Shown here: piece after piece, positions 35,442-44,366 of the stretch | Numbering within the stretch: position 1 is the first letter of the stretch | How the letters are laid out: each line of letters starts with the position of its first letter | Assembly: GCF_004402215.1 (NCBI RefSeq) | Contig: NZ_SOEZ01000036.1 | Span: 32,851 to 96,850, forward strand | Origin: Cryobacterium tagatosivorans | GTDB taxonomy: Bacteria; Actinomycetota; Actinomycetes; Actinomycetales; Microbacteriaceae | Length of the DNA stretch: 64,000 nt | Reading direction: 5' to 3' | The notes under the pieces: generated by a model | Seen by the model: only the letters and a program-made list of their open reading frames with translations | Told to the model about the DNA's origin: nothing | The model's database searches: none | Program-made: the position numbers and the translations under genes

Positions 35442-36596
35442 CTAGCGTCGCATCGAGGGCGGCACGAGGGTGCTCGCCCAGACCGCGGCGCGCTCGTCGA
35501 TGGCCCGTTCGTAGTACTCCAGGAGGGCCCCGCAGACGCCCTCCCACGACCGGCCGAGCACGCTGCGGCGCCCGGCCTCGCCCATCCGTCGGCGCAGCGC
35601 CCCGTCCTCGGCCAGCCGCGTTACAAAACGTCGCAGATCCCGCTCGTCGTTCGGCGCGAACAGGTAACCGTCCTCGCCGTGCGCCACGAGGTCGATCGGG
35701 CCCCCGGCCCGCGGGGCCACGACCGGCAGGCCCGCCGCGTGGGCCTCCTGGATGGTCTGCCCGAAGGTTTCCTCCGTTCCGGCGTGCAGGAACAGGTCGA
35801 AGCTCGCGTACGCGGCCGAGAGGTCGGCGCCGGCCAGGCGGCCGAGCCAGGTGACGGGCATCCCGGCCAGTTCGCGCCGAACGAGGTCGGAGGACGGCCC
35901 GTCGCCGACCAGGGCCAGGCGGATGCCGTCCAGCCCGCGCAGCGCCCGGAACCGTTCCACCTGCTTCTCCGGGGCTATCCGGCCAACGTAGCCGACGACG
36001 ACCTCCCCGCCGGGGGAGAGCCTCGCCCGGAGCCGCCGCGCTGCCGGATCGCTCCGCTGATTGGGGTGGAAGCCGACGAGGTCCACGCCGCGGGCCCACG
36101 GCTCGAGTCGGCGCAGGCCGATGCGGCGCAGGTCGGCCATCGACGCCGTCGACGGGACCAGGGTGAGGTCGGCGCCCTCGTGTACCCACTTGACGAGGCG
36201 CCAGGCCAGACCGGTGGCCCGGCCGAGGTTGTTTCGGCCGGCGTAGCCGGCGACATCCGTCTGGTAGATCGCCACGGAGGGGATGTCCAGGCGGTTGGCC
36301 GCCGCGATCCCCTGCGCGCCGAGGAGGAAGGGCGAGGCCGCGTGCAGTACGTCCGGGCGGAAGTCGTGCAGCAGCCGAGAGACGAAGGGGCTCGGCAGGC
36401 CCACGGGGAATTGCCGGTAGGCCACGGCCGGCACGGTGTGCACCGGGAACCCCGCGTAGTCGGACGGCGCCCCGGCCGGCGCGATCACGATGGCGTCGTG
36501 CCCGTGCCGCGCGAGGTGGTCGAGCACCCGGCAGACGCTCGTGGTGACCCCGCTGATGGTGGGGAGGAAGCTCTCTGTGATGACCGCGACCCGCAT
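35442..36596 (-). CDS. GT4-family glycosyltransferase, probable GDP-mannose-dependent mannosyltransferase
   Basis: A 384-residue GT-B fold enzyme. The N-terminal TESFLPTISGVTTSVCRVLDHLARHGHDA is the acceptor-side glycine loop of GT4 proteins. The C-terminal half shows VVGYVGRIAPEKQVERF and the donor-binding HAGTEETFGQTIQEAHAAGLPVVAPRAGGP, which carries the E-x7-E motif. It resembles MgtA/PimB-type mannosyltransferases that act on glycolipids. The divergent neighbour manC makes GDP-mannose, which supports this donor. ATG 36596 is the first Met before strand one; the longer frame upstream is antisense to manC. The acceptor is not known. Confidence 0.85.
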   Translation of the reverse strand: MRVAVITESFLPTISGVTTSVCRVLDHLARHGHDAIVIAPAGAPSDYAGFPVHTVPAVAYRQFPVGLPSPFVSRLLHDFRPDVLHAASPFLLGAQGIAAANRLDIPSVAIYQTDVAGYAGRNNLGRATGLAWRLVKWVHEGADLTLVPSTASMADLRRIGLRRLEPWARGVDLVGFHPNQRSDPAARRLRARLSPGGEVVVGYVGRIAPEKQVERFRALRGLDGIRLALVGDGPSSDLVRRELAGMPVTWLGRLAGADLSAAYASFDLFLHAGTEETFGQTIQEAHAAGLPVVAPRAGGPIDLVAHGEDGYLFAPNDERDLRRFVTRLAEDGALRRRMGEAGRRSVLGRSWEGVCGALLEYYERAIDERAAVWASTLVPPSMRR

Positions 36597-36674
36597 GAGG
36601 CGAGCGTAGGGAGCCGACGTGGCGGCCGGGTGAATGGCGGGTGTATCGCCCGGTGGCGGCGGTAGTCTGGCCAG

Positions 36675-37796
36675 ATGCCTCAGCCCAGCGCGCCCATCGA
36701 GCGGTTCTACAGTGTCATCCCGGCCGGCGGGATCGGCTCGCGGCTCTGGCCGCTGTCCCGCGCGGACGCCCCCAAGTTCCTGCACGACCTGACCGGGTCC
36801 GGCCAGACACTGCTCCGCGACACCTGGGAGCGCCTGGCCCCGCTCAGCGGCGAGCAGCGCGTCATGGTCGTGACCGGCCGGGCCCACCGTGCCGCGGTCG
36901 AGGAGCAGCTCCCGGAGCTGGCCGACCACAACGTGGTGCTGGAGAGCGAGCCGCGCGAATCCTCCGCCGCGATCGGACTGGCCGCCGCGATCCTGGAGAA
37001 GCGGGAACCGGGCGTCATCATCGGTTCCTTCGCCGCCGACCACGTGATCAAGGGCTCCGCACAGTTCCGCGACGCCGTGACCGAGGCCGTGGTGGCCGCG
37101 GACGCCGGCTACATCGTGACCATCGGCATCCGCCCGACCGAGCCGGCCGTCGGGTTCGGCTACATCAAGTGCGCGGGTCCGCTCGCCATCCCGGAGGCGC
37201 CGAGCGCCCTCGCGGTTGAGCGGTTCGTCGAAAAGCCGGACCTCCAGACCGCGGAGGAATACCTCGCCGACGGCCAGTACCTCTGGAACGCCGGGATGTT
37301 CATCGCCAGGGCCGACCGCCTGCTCGAGGAGATCGGACGGTCCGAACCGGAGCTGCTCGCCGGCCTGCTGGAGCTCGCCGAGGCGTGGGACACCCCGCGC
37401 AGAGGCGCCGTGGTCGACCAGGTCTGGCCGCGCCTGAAGAAGATCGCCATCGACTACTCGGTCGCCGAACCGGTCGCCGCCACCGGCAAGCTCGCCGTGA
37501 TCCCCGGCCAATTCGACTGGGACGACGTGGGCGACTTCGCCTCGATCGCCAAGATCCACTCCGGCGGACGCAAGCACGATCTCGCCATCCTCGGTGAAGG
37601 CGCCCGGGTGCTCGCCGACTCCAGCAGCGGCATCGTGGTCAGCCACACCAAACGGATGATCGCCCTCGTCGGCGTCGAGGACATCGTCGTCGTCGACACC
37701 CCGGACGCCCTGCTCGTCACCACCAGCGCCAACGCCCAGAAGGTCAAGGCCGTCGTCGACGCGCTGAAGCTGTCGGGTTCGAGCGACGTTCTCTAG
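36675..37796 (+). CDS. manC: Mannose-1-phosphate guanylyltransferase
   Basis: This makes GDP-mannose from mannose 1-phosphate and GTP. The 373-residue protein has the pyrophosphorylase signature AGGIGSRLWPLSRADAPKFL at residues 17-36, ESEPRESSAAIGLAAA, SFAADHVIKG (metal-binding Asp) and RFVEKPDLQTAEEYL. DYSVAEPV and GQFDWDDVGDF close the active site. It lacks the C-terminal isomerase domain of bifunctional ManC/AlgA proteins. It is divergent from the GT4 enzyme across 78 bases. The first nucleoside-binding lipoprotein gene starts 29 bases after its stop. Confidence 0.93.
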   Translation: MPQPSAPIERFYSVIPAGGIGSRLWPLSRADAPKFLHDLTGSGQTLLRDTWERLAPLSGEQRVMVVTGRAHRAAVEEQLPELADHNVVLESEPRESSAAIGLAAAILEKREPGVIIGSFAADHVIKGSAQFRDAVTEAVVAADAGYIVTIGIRPTEPAVGFGYIKCAGPLAIPEAPSALAVERFVEKPDLQTAEEYLADGQYLWNAGMFIARADRLLEEIGRSEPELLAGLLELAEAWDTPRRGAVVDQVWPRLKKIAIDYSVAEPVAATGKLAVIPGQFDWDDVGDFASIAKIHSGGRKHDLAILGEGARVLADSSSGIVVSHTKRMIALVGVEDIVVVDTPDALLVTTSANAQKVKAVVDALKLSGSSDVL

Positions 37797-37825
37797 ACTC
37801 GGTCCACCCTGTGAAGGAGCGTCAG

Positions 37826-38893
37826 ATGACTCGTCGTGGTTTCATCCTCCCGGCCGTCGCGGTTTCCGCCCTGCTGCTCGCCGGCTGCGCGCCGGCGCCG
37901 GAGCAGGACGCGCGGCCCAGCGGCACCGCCGCGCCCGACTATTGCGCGCGCATGGTGACCAACTCCGGCGGCCTCGAGGACCGTTCCTTCAACCAGTCGA
38001 GCTGGGAGGGACTCCAGCAGGCCGCCGCCGACTATGACATCGGCGTCGACGCGATCGTGTCGACATCGGAGACCGACCTGGCACCCAACGTCGAGCAGGC
38101 CGTGGCCACCGACTGCGACTTCATCCTGACCGTCGGGTACGAGCTCGCCGACGCGACGGCGGCCGCGGCGACGGCGAACCCGGAGCTGCACTTCTCGATC
38201 GTCGACGAGCAGGTCGCCGGGGAGAACATCAAACCGATCGTTTTCGACACGGCGCAGGCCGCCTTCCTGGCTGGGTACCTCGCCGCCGGGGTCAGCCGCA
38301 CCGGGATCGTCGCGACCTTCGGCGGCGGCAACCAGCCGCCGGTGACCCTCTTCATGGACGGCTTCGTCGACGGGGTTGCCAAGTACAACGAACTGCGCGG
38401 AACCGCGGTGCGGGTGCTCGGCTGGGACAAGGCCACGCAGGACGGCGTGTTCACCGGCGACTTCGAGGACACCGTCAAGGGAAAGACGACCACCGAACGG
38501 TTCCTCGACCAGGGCGCCGACGTGATCATGCCCGTGGCGGGGCAGGTTGGCGAGGGCGCGGCGGCGGCCATCCTCGAGCATGGCGACTCCTCCCTCATCT
38601 GGGTCGACAATGACGGCTACGAGTCCCTGCCGGCCCAGTTCCGCCCGATCCTGCTCACCAGCGTGCTGAAGAACACGCAGGATGCCGTCGTTGAGATCAT
38701 CGGGGCGGACCTCAAGGGTGACTTCTCCAACGAGCCCTACGTGGGCACCCTCAAGAACGGCGGCGTCGAGATCGCCCCGTTCCACGATCGGGCCGCGCTC
38801 GTCGGGGCCGAGCTCGCCGCCGGCATCGACGAACTGCGCGCGGCGATCGTCGCCGGAATCCTCGAAGTGACCAGCCCGAACACCCCCGGCTGA
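37826..38893 (+). CDS. BMP-family nucleoside-binding lipoprotein 1
   Basis: A 355-residue extracellular substrate-binding lipoprotein of the BmpA/PnrA (Med) family. ATG 37826 has AAGGAG at ideal distance. The signal peptide ends at lipobox LLAGC (Cys20). The mature domain shows GLEDRSFNQSSWEGLQQAA, ILTVGYELADATAAAA, KPIVFDTAQAAFLAGYLAAGVS and TLFMDGFVDGVAKYN, all typical nucleoside-pocket segments. It is paralogous to the next lipoprotein but separated from it by a hairpin and a new promoter region, so it may be expressed independently. It probably binds purine or pyrimidine nucleosides. Confidence 0.88.
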   Translation: MTRRGFILPAVAVSALLLAGCAPAPEQDARPSGTAAPDYCARMVTNSGGLEDRSFNQSSWEGLQQAAADYDIGVDAIVSTSETDLAPNVEQAVATDCDFILTVGYELADATAAAATANPELHFSIVDEQVAGENIKPIVFDTAQAAFLAGYLAAGVSRTGIVATFGGGNQPPVTLFMDGFVDGVAKYNELRGTAVRVLGWDKATQDGVFTGDFEDTVKGKTTTERFLDQGADVIMPVAGQVGEGAAAAILEHGDSSLIWVDNDGYESLPAQFRPILLTSVLKNTQDAVVEIIGADLKGDFSNEPYVGTLKNGGVEIAPFHDRAALVGAELAAGIDELRAAIVAGILEVTSPNTPG

Positions 38894-38911
38894 CCCCCGT
38901 TCGGGGTCGCC
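38888..38911 (+). terminator. Hairpin overlapping the stop of the first BMP lipoprotein gene
   Basis: GGC(T)GACCCC and GGGGTCGCC pair around CGTTC, with the TGA stop inside the left arm. It probably limits read-through into the regulated promoter of the next gene. Confidence 0.5.
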
Positions 38912-38915
38912 GCGC

Positions 38916-38929
38916 TGCTCATCTGAGCA
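38916..38929. promoter_or_regulatory. Operator copy 1, TGCTCATCTGAGCA
   Basis: A 14-base palindrome with perfect 6-base arms around TC, 138 bases before the second lipoprotein's start. An identical copy follows at 38972, 56 bases away. Confidence 0.7.
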
Positions 38930-38971
38930 AGATTTCCCGGGGTATGTAACTGTTCGGTCACGACTCCTGTT

Positions 38972-38985
38972 TGCTCATCTGAGCA
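38972..38985. promoter_or_regulatory. Operator copy 2, TGCTCATCTGAGCA
   Basis: This exact second copy of the palindrome ends 68 bases before the TTG start of the nucleoside-binding lipoprotein. TTGTTC right after it (38991) could be a -35 box with a weak -10 near 39014, so bound repressor would overlap the promoter. The 56-base spacing is between five and six helical turns. Confidence 0.7.
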
Positions 38986-39053
38986 GGCAATTGTTCGCTA
39001 AGTTGGTCCCACATAGCCCCTGCCCACCGCAGGGCCGCATCTTGGAGGTCGCT

Positions 39054-40154
39054 TTGAGAATCACATCCCGTAAGTCCGCACTGAGCGGCCTTGCCGCGCT
39101 GGGTGTCGTCGCTCTCTTCGCCGGGTGTGCTCCGGCGCCGGAGGAAGGCGGGGACACGAAGGCTCCCGTCGTCAGTGACTTCCTGCCGTGCATGGTTTCC
39201 GACGCCGGCGGATTCGACGACAAGTCGTTCAACCAGCTGGGCTACGAAGGCCTGGTCAAGGCCGCCGACGAACTCGGCGTCAAGGAAAAGCACGTCGAGT
39301 CCGCCACGGCCACCGACTTCAAGCCCAACCTGACCAGCCTGGTCGACCAGGGCTGCAACCTGATCATCACCGTCGGCTTCGCGCTCGCCGAGGCCACCGC
39401 GGAATCCGCCAAGGCCAACCCGGATATCGAGTACGTCAGCATCGACGACACGATCGACCTCGACTTCGACGGCAAGACCGACGTTCCGAACGTCAAGCCC
39501 ATCGTCTTCGACACCGCCCAGGCGGCGTTCCTCGCCGGCTACCTCTCGGCGGGCGTCTCCAAGACCGGCAAGGTCGGCACCTACGGCGGCATGCAGTTCC
39601 CGACCGTCACCATCTTCATGGACGGTTTCGCCCAGGGCGTCGCCCACTACAACACCGAAAAGGGCAAGAAGGTCGCCGTTGTCGGCTGGGACACCGCCAC
39701 GCAGAAGGGTGTCTTCTCCGGAACGTTCAACGCCGGCACCCAGCCCCTCACCGACGCGCAGAACCTGATCGACCAGGGTGTCGACGTGCTCCTGCCCGTC
39801 GGTGGCCCGATCTACCAGAGCGCCGCGGCAGCCATCCGCGACTCCGGCAAGGAGATCGCACTGCTCGGTGTTGACGCCGACGTGTTCGTCACCGACCCGT
39901 CCGTCGCCGACCTGCTGCTCACCTCGATCCGCAAGGGCATCGACGTCGGCGTTGAGGAAGCCGTTCTCGCAGCGGGCAAGGACGAGTTCGATGTCACCCC
40001 GTTCGTCGGAACGCTCGAGAACGAGGGCGTCGGCCTGGCCGAGTTCCACGACTGGGCCGACCGGGTCCCGGCCGAGCTGCAGGATGAACTCGACAAGCTG
40101 AAGGCAGACATCATCAGCGGCGACGTGAAGGTCACGTCCTACCTCGCGAAGTAA
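39054..40154 (+). CDS. BMP-family nucleoside-binding lipoprotein 2
   Basis: A 366-residue substrate-binding lipoprotein for the ABC transporter encoded downstream. The start is TTG 39054 with GGAGG five bases upstream. The lipobox is LFAGC (Cys25). AGGFDDKSFNQLGYEGL, LIITVGFALAEATAES, KPIVFDTAQAAFLAGYLSAGVS and TIFMDGFAQGVAHYN repeat the family pattern of the first lipoprotein. It is transcribed from a promoter with two identical operators. A hairpin after its stop would let the binding protein be made in excess over the transporter subunits. Confidence 0.92.
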   Translation: MRITSRKSALSGLAALGVVALFAGCAPAPEEGGDTKAPVVSDFLPCMVSDAGGFDDKSFNQLGYEGLVKAADELGVKEKHVESATATDFKPNLTSLVDQGCNLIITVGFALAEATAESAKANPDIEYVSIDDTIDLDFDGKTDVPNVKPIVFDTAQAAFLAGYLSAGVSKTGKVGTYGGMQFPTVTIFMDGFAQGVAHYNTEKGKKVAVVGWDTATQKGVFSGTFNAGTQPLTDAQNLIDQGVDVLLPVGGPIYQSAAAAIRDSGKEIALLGVDADVFVTDPSVADLLLTSIRKGIDVGVEEAVLAAGKDEFDVTPFVGTLENEGVGLAEFHDWADRVPAELQDELDKLKADIISGDVKVTSYLAK

Positions 40155-40170
40155 CTGCCACAAATGAATG

Positions 40171-40202
40171 GTGGGGAGGCTGGCTCCGGCCGGCCTCCCC
40201 AC
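40171..40202 (+). terminator. Intercistronic hairpin between BMP lipoprotein 2 and the ATPase gene
   Basis: GTGGGGAGGCTGGC and GCCGGCCTCCCCAC form a 14-bp stem (one G:U) with a 4-base loop, 17 bases after the lipoprotein stop. It probably attenuates transcription or protects the upstream mRNA, as in many binding-protein operons. Confidence 0.6.
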
Positions 40203-40231
40203 AACAACGTAACCACCCTAGGATCAGGAAC

Positions 40232-41752
40232 ATGAAGCTCGAACTGCGCGGCATCACAAAGACCTTCGGTGCCCTGGTCGCGAACGACCACATCGACCTC
40301 ACGGTCGAGGCGGGTGAGATCCACGCCCTGCTCGGTGAAAACGGCGCCGGCAAGTCGACCCTGATGAACGTCCTCTACGGCCTGTACCAGGCCGACGGGG
40401 GCGAGATCCTGCTCGACGGGGTGGTGCAGAAGTTCGCCGGTCCCGGCGACGCGATGAACGCCGGCATCGGCATGGTGCACCAGCACTTCATGCTCATCCC
40501 CGTCTTCACCGTCGCCGAGAACGTCATGCTCGGCCACGAAGAGACGAACTTCGCCGGGCGGCTCAACCTCGGTGCGGCGCGCAAGAAGGTCCGGGAGATC
40601 TCCGACCGATTCGGCTTCGACATCGACCCGGATGCGCTCATCGAAGATCTCCCCGTCGGCGTGCAGCAGCGGGTCGAGATCATCAAGGCGTTGTCACGGG
40701 AGGCGCGCGTGCTCGTCTTCGACGAGCCGACCGCCGTGCTGACCCCGCAGGAGACCGACGAGCTGATGGCCATCATGCGCCAGCTCAAGGAAGCCGGCAC
40801 GTCCATCGTCTTCATCACGCACAAGCTCCGTGAGGTGCGCGAGGTCGCGGACCGGATCACGGTGATCCGGCGCGGCAAGGTTGTCGGCGAGGCGTCGCCG
40901 ACGGCCACCAACACCGAACTGGCCTCGCTCATGGTCGGCCGGGCCGTCGAGCTCACCGTGCACAAGGGCGAACCGAAACTCGGCGGGGAAGCGCTGGTCG
41001 TCCGGGACCTCGCCGTCATCGACGCGCGTCACCAGCTCGTCGTCAACCACGTCAGCTTCGAGGTCAAGGCCGGGGAGGTCCTTGTCATCGCCGGAGTGCA
41101 GGGCAACGGCCAGACCGAACTGATCGAGGCCCTGATGGGCCTGCAACCGCGGGTCACGGGCGCCATCGAACTCAACGGCGTGTCCCTGCACGGCCTCAGC
41201 GTGCGCAAGATCCTCGACGCCGGCGTCGGTTTCGTCCCAGAGGACCGCACCGAGGACGGCCTGGTCGCCGCGTTCACCGTCGCCGAGAACCTCATGCTCG
41301 ACCGCAGCACAGGCGCGCCGTTCGTCAAGGCGGGCACCCTGCAGCGCGGCTACCTCGCGGACTTCGCCCGGGAGAAGGTGACCGAGTTCGACATCCGCAC
41401 CCAGGGCATCGACTCCCTCGCGGGCCAGCTCTCCGGCGGCAACCAGCAGAAGGTCGTGCTCGCGCGCGAACTCAGCCGGGACCTCAAGCTGCTCGTCGCG
41501 ACGCAGCCGACCCGCGGCCTCGACGTCGGGTCGATCGAATTCGTCCACAAACGCATCATCGCCACACGGGACGCGGGCATCCCCGTCATCGTCGTCTCCA
41601 CCGAGCTCGACGAGGTCGTCGGCCTCGCGGATCGAATCGCGGTCATGTACCGCGGAGGAATCGTAGGTATCGTGCCCGGAACCACCCCGCGCAGCGTCCT
41701 TGGACTCATGATGACGGGCGAACCCGCGCCCGGAGCGGAGGTCGCGGCATGA
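40232..41752 (+). CDS. Nucleoside ABC transporter ATP-binding protein (double NBD)
   Basis: A 506-residue protein of two fused ABC ATPase domains, as in NupA/YufO and sugar RbsA-type importers. The first domain has GENGAGKST, VGVQQRVEIIKALSREA and LVFDEPTAVLT. The second has a degenerate Walker A, GVQGNGQTE, and a good LSGGNQQKVVLARELS signature with LVATQPTRGLDVGS in place of the usual D-E-P Walker B. One composite ATP site is therefore probably weak, which is normal for this class. The last codons overlap the next gene by ATGA. Confidence 0.93.
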   Translation: MKLELRGITKTFGALVANDHIDLTVEAGEIHALLGENGAGKSTLMNVLYGLYQADGGEILLDGVVQKFAGPGDAMNAGIGMVHQHFMLIPVFTVAENVMLGHEETNFAGRLNLGAARKKVREISDRFGFDIDPDALIEDLPVGVQQRVEIIKALSREARVLVFDEPTAVLTPQETDELMAIMRQLKEAGTSIVFITHKLREVREVADRITVIRRGKVVGEASPTATNTELASLMVGRAVELTVHKGEPKLGGEALVVRDLAVIDARHQLVVNHVSFEVKAGEVLVIAGVQGNGQTELIEALMGLQPRVTGAIELNGVSLHGLSVRKILDAGVGFVPEDRTEDGLVAAFTVAENLMLDRSTGAPFVKAGTLQRGYLADFAREKVTEFDIRTQGIDSLAGQLSGGNQQKVVLARELSRDLKLLVATQPTRGLDVGSIEFVHKRIIATRDAGIPVIVVSTELDEVVGLADRIAVMYRGGIVGIVPGTTPRSVLGLMMTGEPAPGAEVAA

Positions 41753-43074
41753 GCGAGGACACCCAGCGGCCCGCGGCTCCGGCCGAGCCCGCTGACGCCG
41801 TGACGACTCCGGACGCCCACACCGAGCCGGCGGCGAACCCCGGCGCCCCGAAGCCGGCGGAGGGCGACTCGGACCGCTGGTCCCAGACGCTGCGCGACAT
41901 CGTCGGCGGAAGCGCCGCCATCTCCGTCCTCGCGGTGTTCCTCGCCCTCGTCGTCGGCGCCATCCTGATCGCCTTCACCGATGAGAACGTTCAGAAGGCC
42001 TCCGTCTACCTCTTCGCACGGCCGGCCGACATGTTCGCCGCCGTCTGGGATTCGGTCTCCGGCGCCTACTCGGCGCTGTTCCAGGGGTCGATCTACAACT
42101 TCCGCCGACCGGGCTTCGCCGCCGGGATCAGGCCGCTGACCGAGACCCTCACCTTCGCCACGCCGCTGATCGCGGCCGGCCTCGGCGTCGGCCTGGCCTT
42201 CCGGGTCGGGATGTTCAACATCGGTGGCCGCGGACAGATGCTCATCGCCGCCGCATCCGCCGGGTGGGTGGCCTTCGCGCTCGACCTGCCCGCCGGCATC
42301 CACCTCATCGTCGCCGTGCTCGCCGGCCTGGTCGGCGGAGCGCTGTGGGGCGGGATCGTCGGCCTCCTCAAGGCGCGCACCGGCGCCCACGAGGTCATCG
42401 TGACGATCATGCTGAACTTCGTCGCGCTCTACCTCGTCTCGTACCTGCTGCGCACCCCCGGGCTGCTGCAGGAACCCGGTTCGAGCAACCCGCAGACACC
42501 GCCGATGAAGCCCACCGCCGTCTTCCCGGACCTCCTCGGGCCGACCTACAACCTGCACGCCGGGTTCCTCACGGTCGTCGCCGCAACGATCTTCGTCTGG
42601 TGGCTGCTCAGCCGCTCGAACCTCGGCTTCCAGTTCCGGGCCGTCGGCGAGAACCCCAATGCCGCGCAGGTTGCCGGGATCAACGTGAAGAGCGTCTACG
42701 TGAGCGCGATGCTCATCTCCGGCGGGCTCGTCGGGCTGGCCGGGATCAACCAGGTCCTCGGCACCGTGACCACGGGCTTCGGCGCCGGGATCGACGCGAA
42801 CATCGGCTTCGACGCGATCACGGTGGCGCTGCTCGGCCGGTCCCGCCCGTGGGGGATCTTCTTCGCCGGCGTTCTCTTCGGCGCGTTCAAGGCCGGGGGC
42901 TTCTCGATGCAGGCGGCCGAGGGCGTTCCGATCGACATCGTCCTCGTCGTCCAGTCCCTCATCGTGCTCTTCATCGCGGCTCCGCCGCTGGTGCGGGCGA
43001 TCTTCCGGCTTCCGACGCCGGGAACCAAGTCCAAATCCCGACTGAACGTCACGAAGGAGGTGGCGGCTCGATGA
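41749..43074 (+). CDS. Nucleoside ABC transporter permease 1
   Basis: A 441-residue membrane subunit of the NupB/YufP type. A hydrophilic N-terminal 45-residue extension (PAAPAEPADAVTTPDAHTEP) precedes the membrane helices. RVGMFNIGGRGQMLIAAASAG, HEVIVTIMLNFVALYLVSYLL and GENPNAAQVAGINVKSVYVSAMLISGGLVGLAG are conserved in BMP-linked permeases, with the last containing the EAA-like coupling loop. It overlaps the second permease gene by ATGA (43071-43074). Confidence 0.92.
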   Translation: MSEDTQRPAAPAEPADAVTTPDAHTEPAANPGAPKPAEGDSDRWSQTLRDIVGGSAAISVLAVFLALVVGAILIAFTDENVQKASVYLFARPADMFAAVWDSVSGAYSALFQGSIYNFRRPGFAAGIRPLTETLTFATPLIAAGLGVGLAFRVGMFNIGGRGQMLIAAASAGWVAFALDLPAGIHLIVAVLAGLVGGALWGGIVGLLKARTGAHEVIVTIMLNFVALYLVSYLLRTPGLLQEPGSSNPQTPPMKPTAVFPDLLGPTYNLHAGFLTVVAATIFVWWLLSRSNLGFQFRAVGENPNAAQVAGINVKSVYVSAMLISGGLVGLAGINQVLGTVTTGFGAGIDANIGFDAITVALLGRSRPWGIFFAGVLFGAFKAGGFSMQAAEGVPIDIVLVVQSLIVLFIAAPPLVRAIFRLPTPGTKSKSRLNVTKEVAAR

Positions 43075-44366
43075 GTACGATCACCCAGGCCGTCCAGCCG
43101 AGCCAGGGCCACCCGGCCCTGCCCTCGGTCGTGCTTCGCAGCTGGAAAGCGGCGATCGCCCTCAGCATCTTCGCCGTCGCCGCCCTGTTCATTTTCATCG
43201 GGCTCCGCCAGGGCGCGCCGGGCGCGGTCAGCACCTTCCAGCTCTCCCAGAGCCGCGACATCATCCAGCTCCCGGACCTGGTGCTGCCGACCTTTGCCAC
43301 CACGCTCGTCTGCGCCATCCTGCTCGTCGCCATGGCCGCCTGGTCCGTCTGGATCACCGCGCGCTCGGCCAGGGTTCCGCTGTGGCTCATCGTGGCCTTC
43401 GCGGTCGTCTTCATGGTCGGATTCCTCACCTGGGCGGCGGCCGGATCGACGATCCCGGTCCCGGGGCTCTTCGTGGGCACGGTCACCCTCAGCGTCCCGC
43501 TGATCTTCGGCGCCCTCGGCGGCGTGATCTCCGAACGCGCCGGGGTCGTGAACGTGGCCATCGAGGGGCAGCTCCTCGCCGGGGCCTTCAGCTCGGCCGT
43601 GGTCGCCTCGATCACCGGCAACCCCTACCTCGGGCTCGTCGCCGCCGCGATCGCCGGCGTGCTCGTGTCGTTCGTGCTCGCCGCGTTCTCGATCAAGTAC
43701 CTCGTCGACCAGGTCATCGTCGGTGTCGTGCTCAACGTCCTGGTGATCGGCCTGACCAGCTTCTTCTTCTCCCAGCTGCTCTCGCCCAACGCCGCGCTGC
43801 TGAACACGCCCGATCGCTTCCCCCGGATCAACATCCCGCTGCTGAGCGAGATCCCGATCCTCGGCCCGGCGCTTTTCCGGCAGACATTCATCGTCTACTT
43901 CATGTACGTGGCCGTCGCCGTGGTCTACTTCGGGCTGTTCCACACCAAGTGGGGCCTGCGGCTGCGCTCCGTCGGCGAGCACCCCAAGGCCGCCGACACC
44001 GTGGGCATCAACGTCAACGGCACCCGGTTCTGGAACGTGTCCCTGGCCGGTGCCATCGTCGGCTTCGGCGGTGCGTTCTTCACCCTCGGCTCGGTCGGCG
44101 CGTTCAACAAGGAAATGACCGCCGGCCTCGGCTTCATCGCCCTCGCCGCCGTCATCTTCGGCCAGTGGGACCCGCTGAAGGCGACCCTCGCGGCGTTGCT
44201 GTTCGGTTTCGCCAGCAACCTGCAGAACGTGCTCAGCATCATCGGTTCACCGGTGCCGAGCGAGTTCATGCTCATGCTGCCGTACGTCGTGACGATCTTC
44301 GCCGTCGCCGGCCTGGTCGGACGGTCCCGGCCGCCGGCCGCGGACGGCAAGCCGTACATCAAGTGA
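43071..44366 (+). CDS. Nucleoside ABC transporter permease 2
   Basis: A 431-residue partner permease of the NupC/YufQ type from ATG 43071. LGGVISERAGVVNVAIEGQLLAGAFSS and the coupling loop GEHPKAADTVGINVNGTRFWN match the family, and the C-terminal LPYVVTIFAVAGLVGRSRPPAADG is typical. About ten helices. The stop TGA shares a base with the ATG of cdd (TGATG), so the salvage enzyme is translationally coupled to uptake. Confidence 0.92.
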   Translation: MSTITQAVQPSQGHPALPSVVLRSWKAAIALSIFAVAALFIFIGLRQGAPGAVSTFQLSQSRDIIQLPDLVLPTFATTLVCAILLVAMAAWSVWITARSARVPLWLIVAFAVVFMVGFLTWAAAGSTIPVPGLFVGTVTLSVPLIFGALGGVISERAGVVNVAIEGQLLAGAFSSAVVASITGNPYLGLVAAAIAGVLVSFVLAAFSIKYLVDQVIVGVVLNVLVIGLTSFFFSQLLSPNAALLNTPDRFPRINIPLLSEIPILGPALFRQTFIVYFMYVAVAVVYFGLFHTKWGLRLRSVGEHPKAADTVGINVNGTRFWNVSLAGAIVGFGGAFFTLGSVGAFNKEMTAGLGFIALAAVIFGQWDPLKATLAALLFGFASNLQNVLSIIGSPVPSEFMLMLPYVVTIFAVAGLVGRSRPPAADGKPYIK

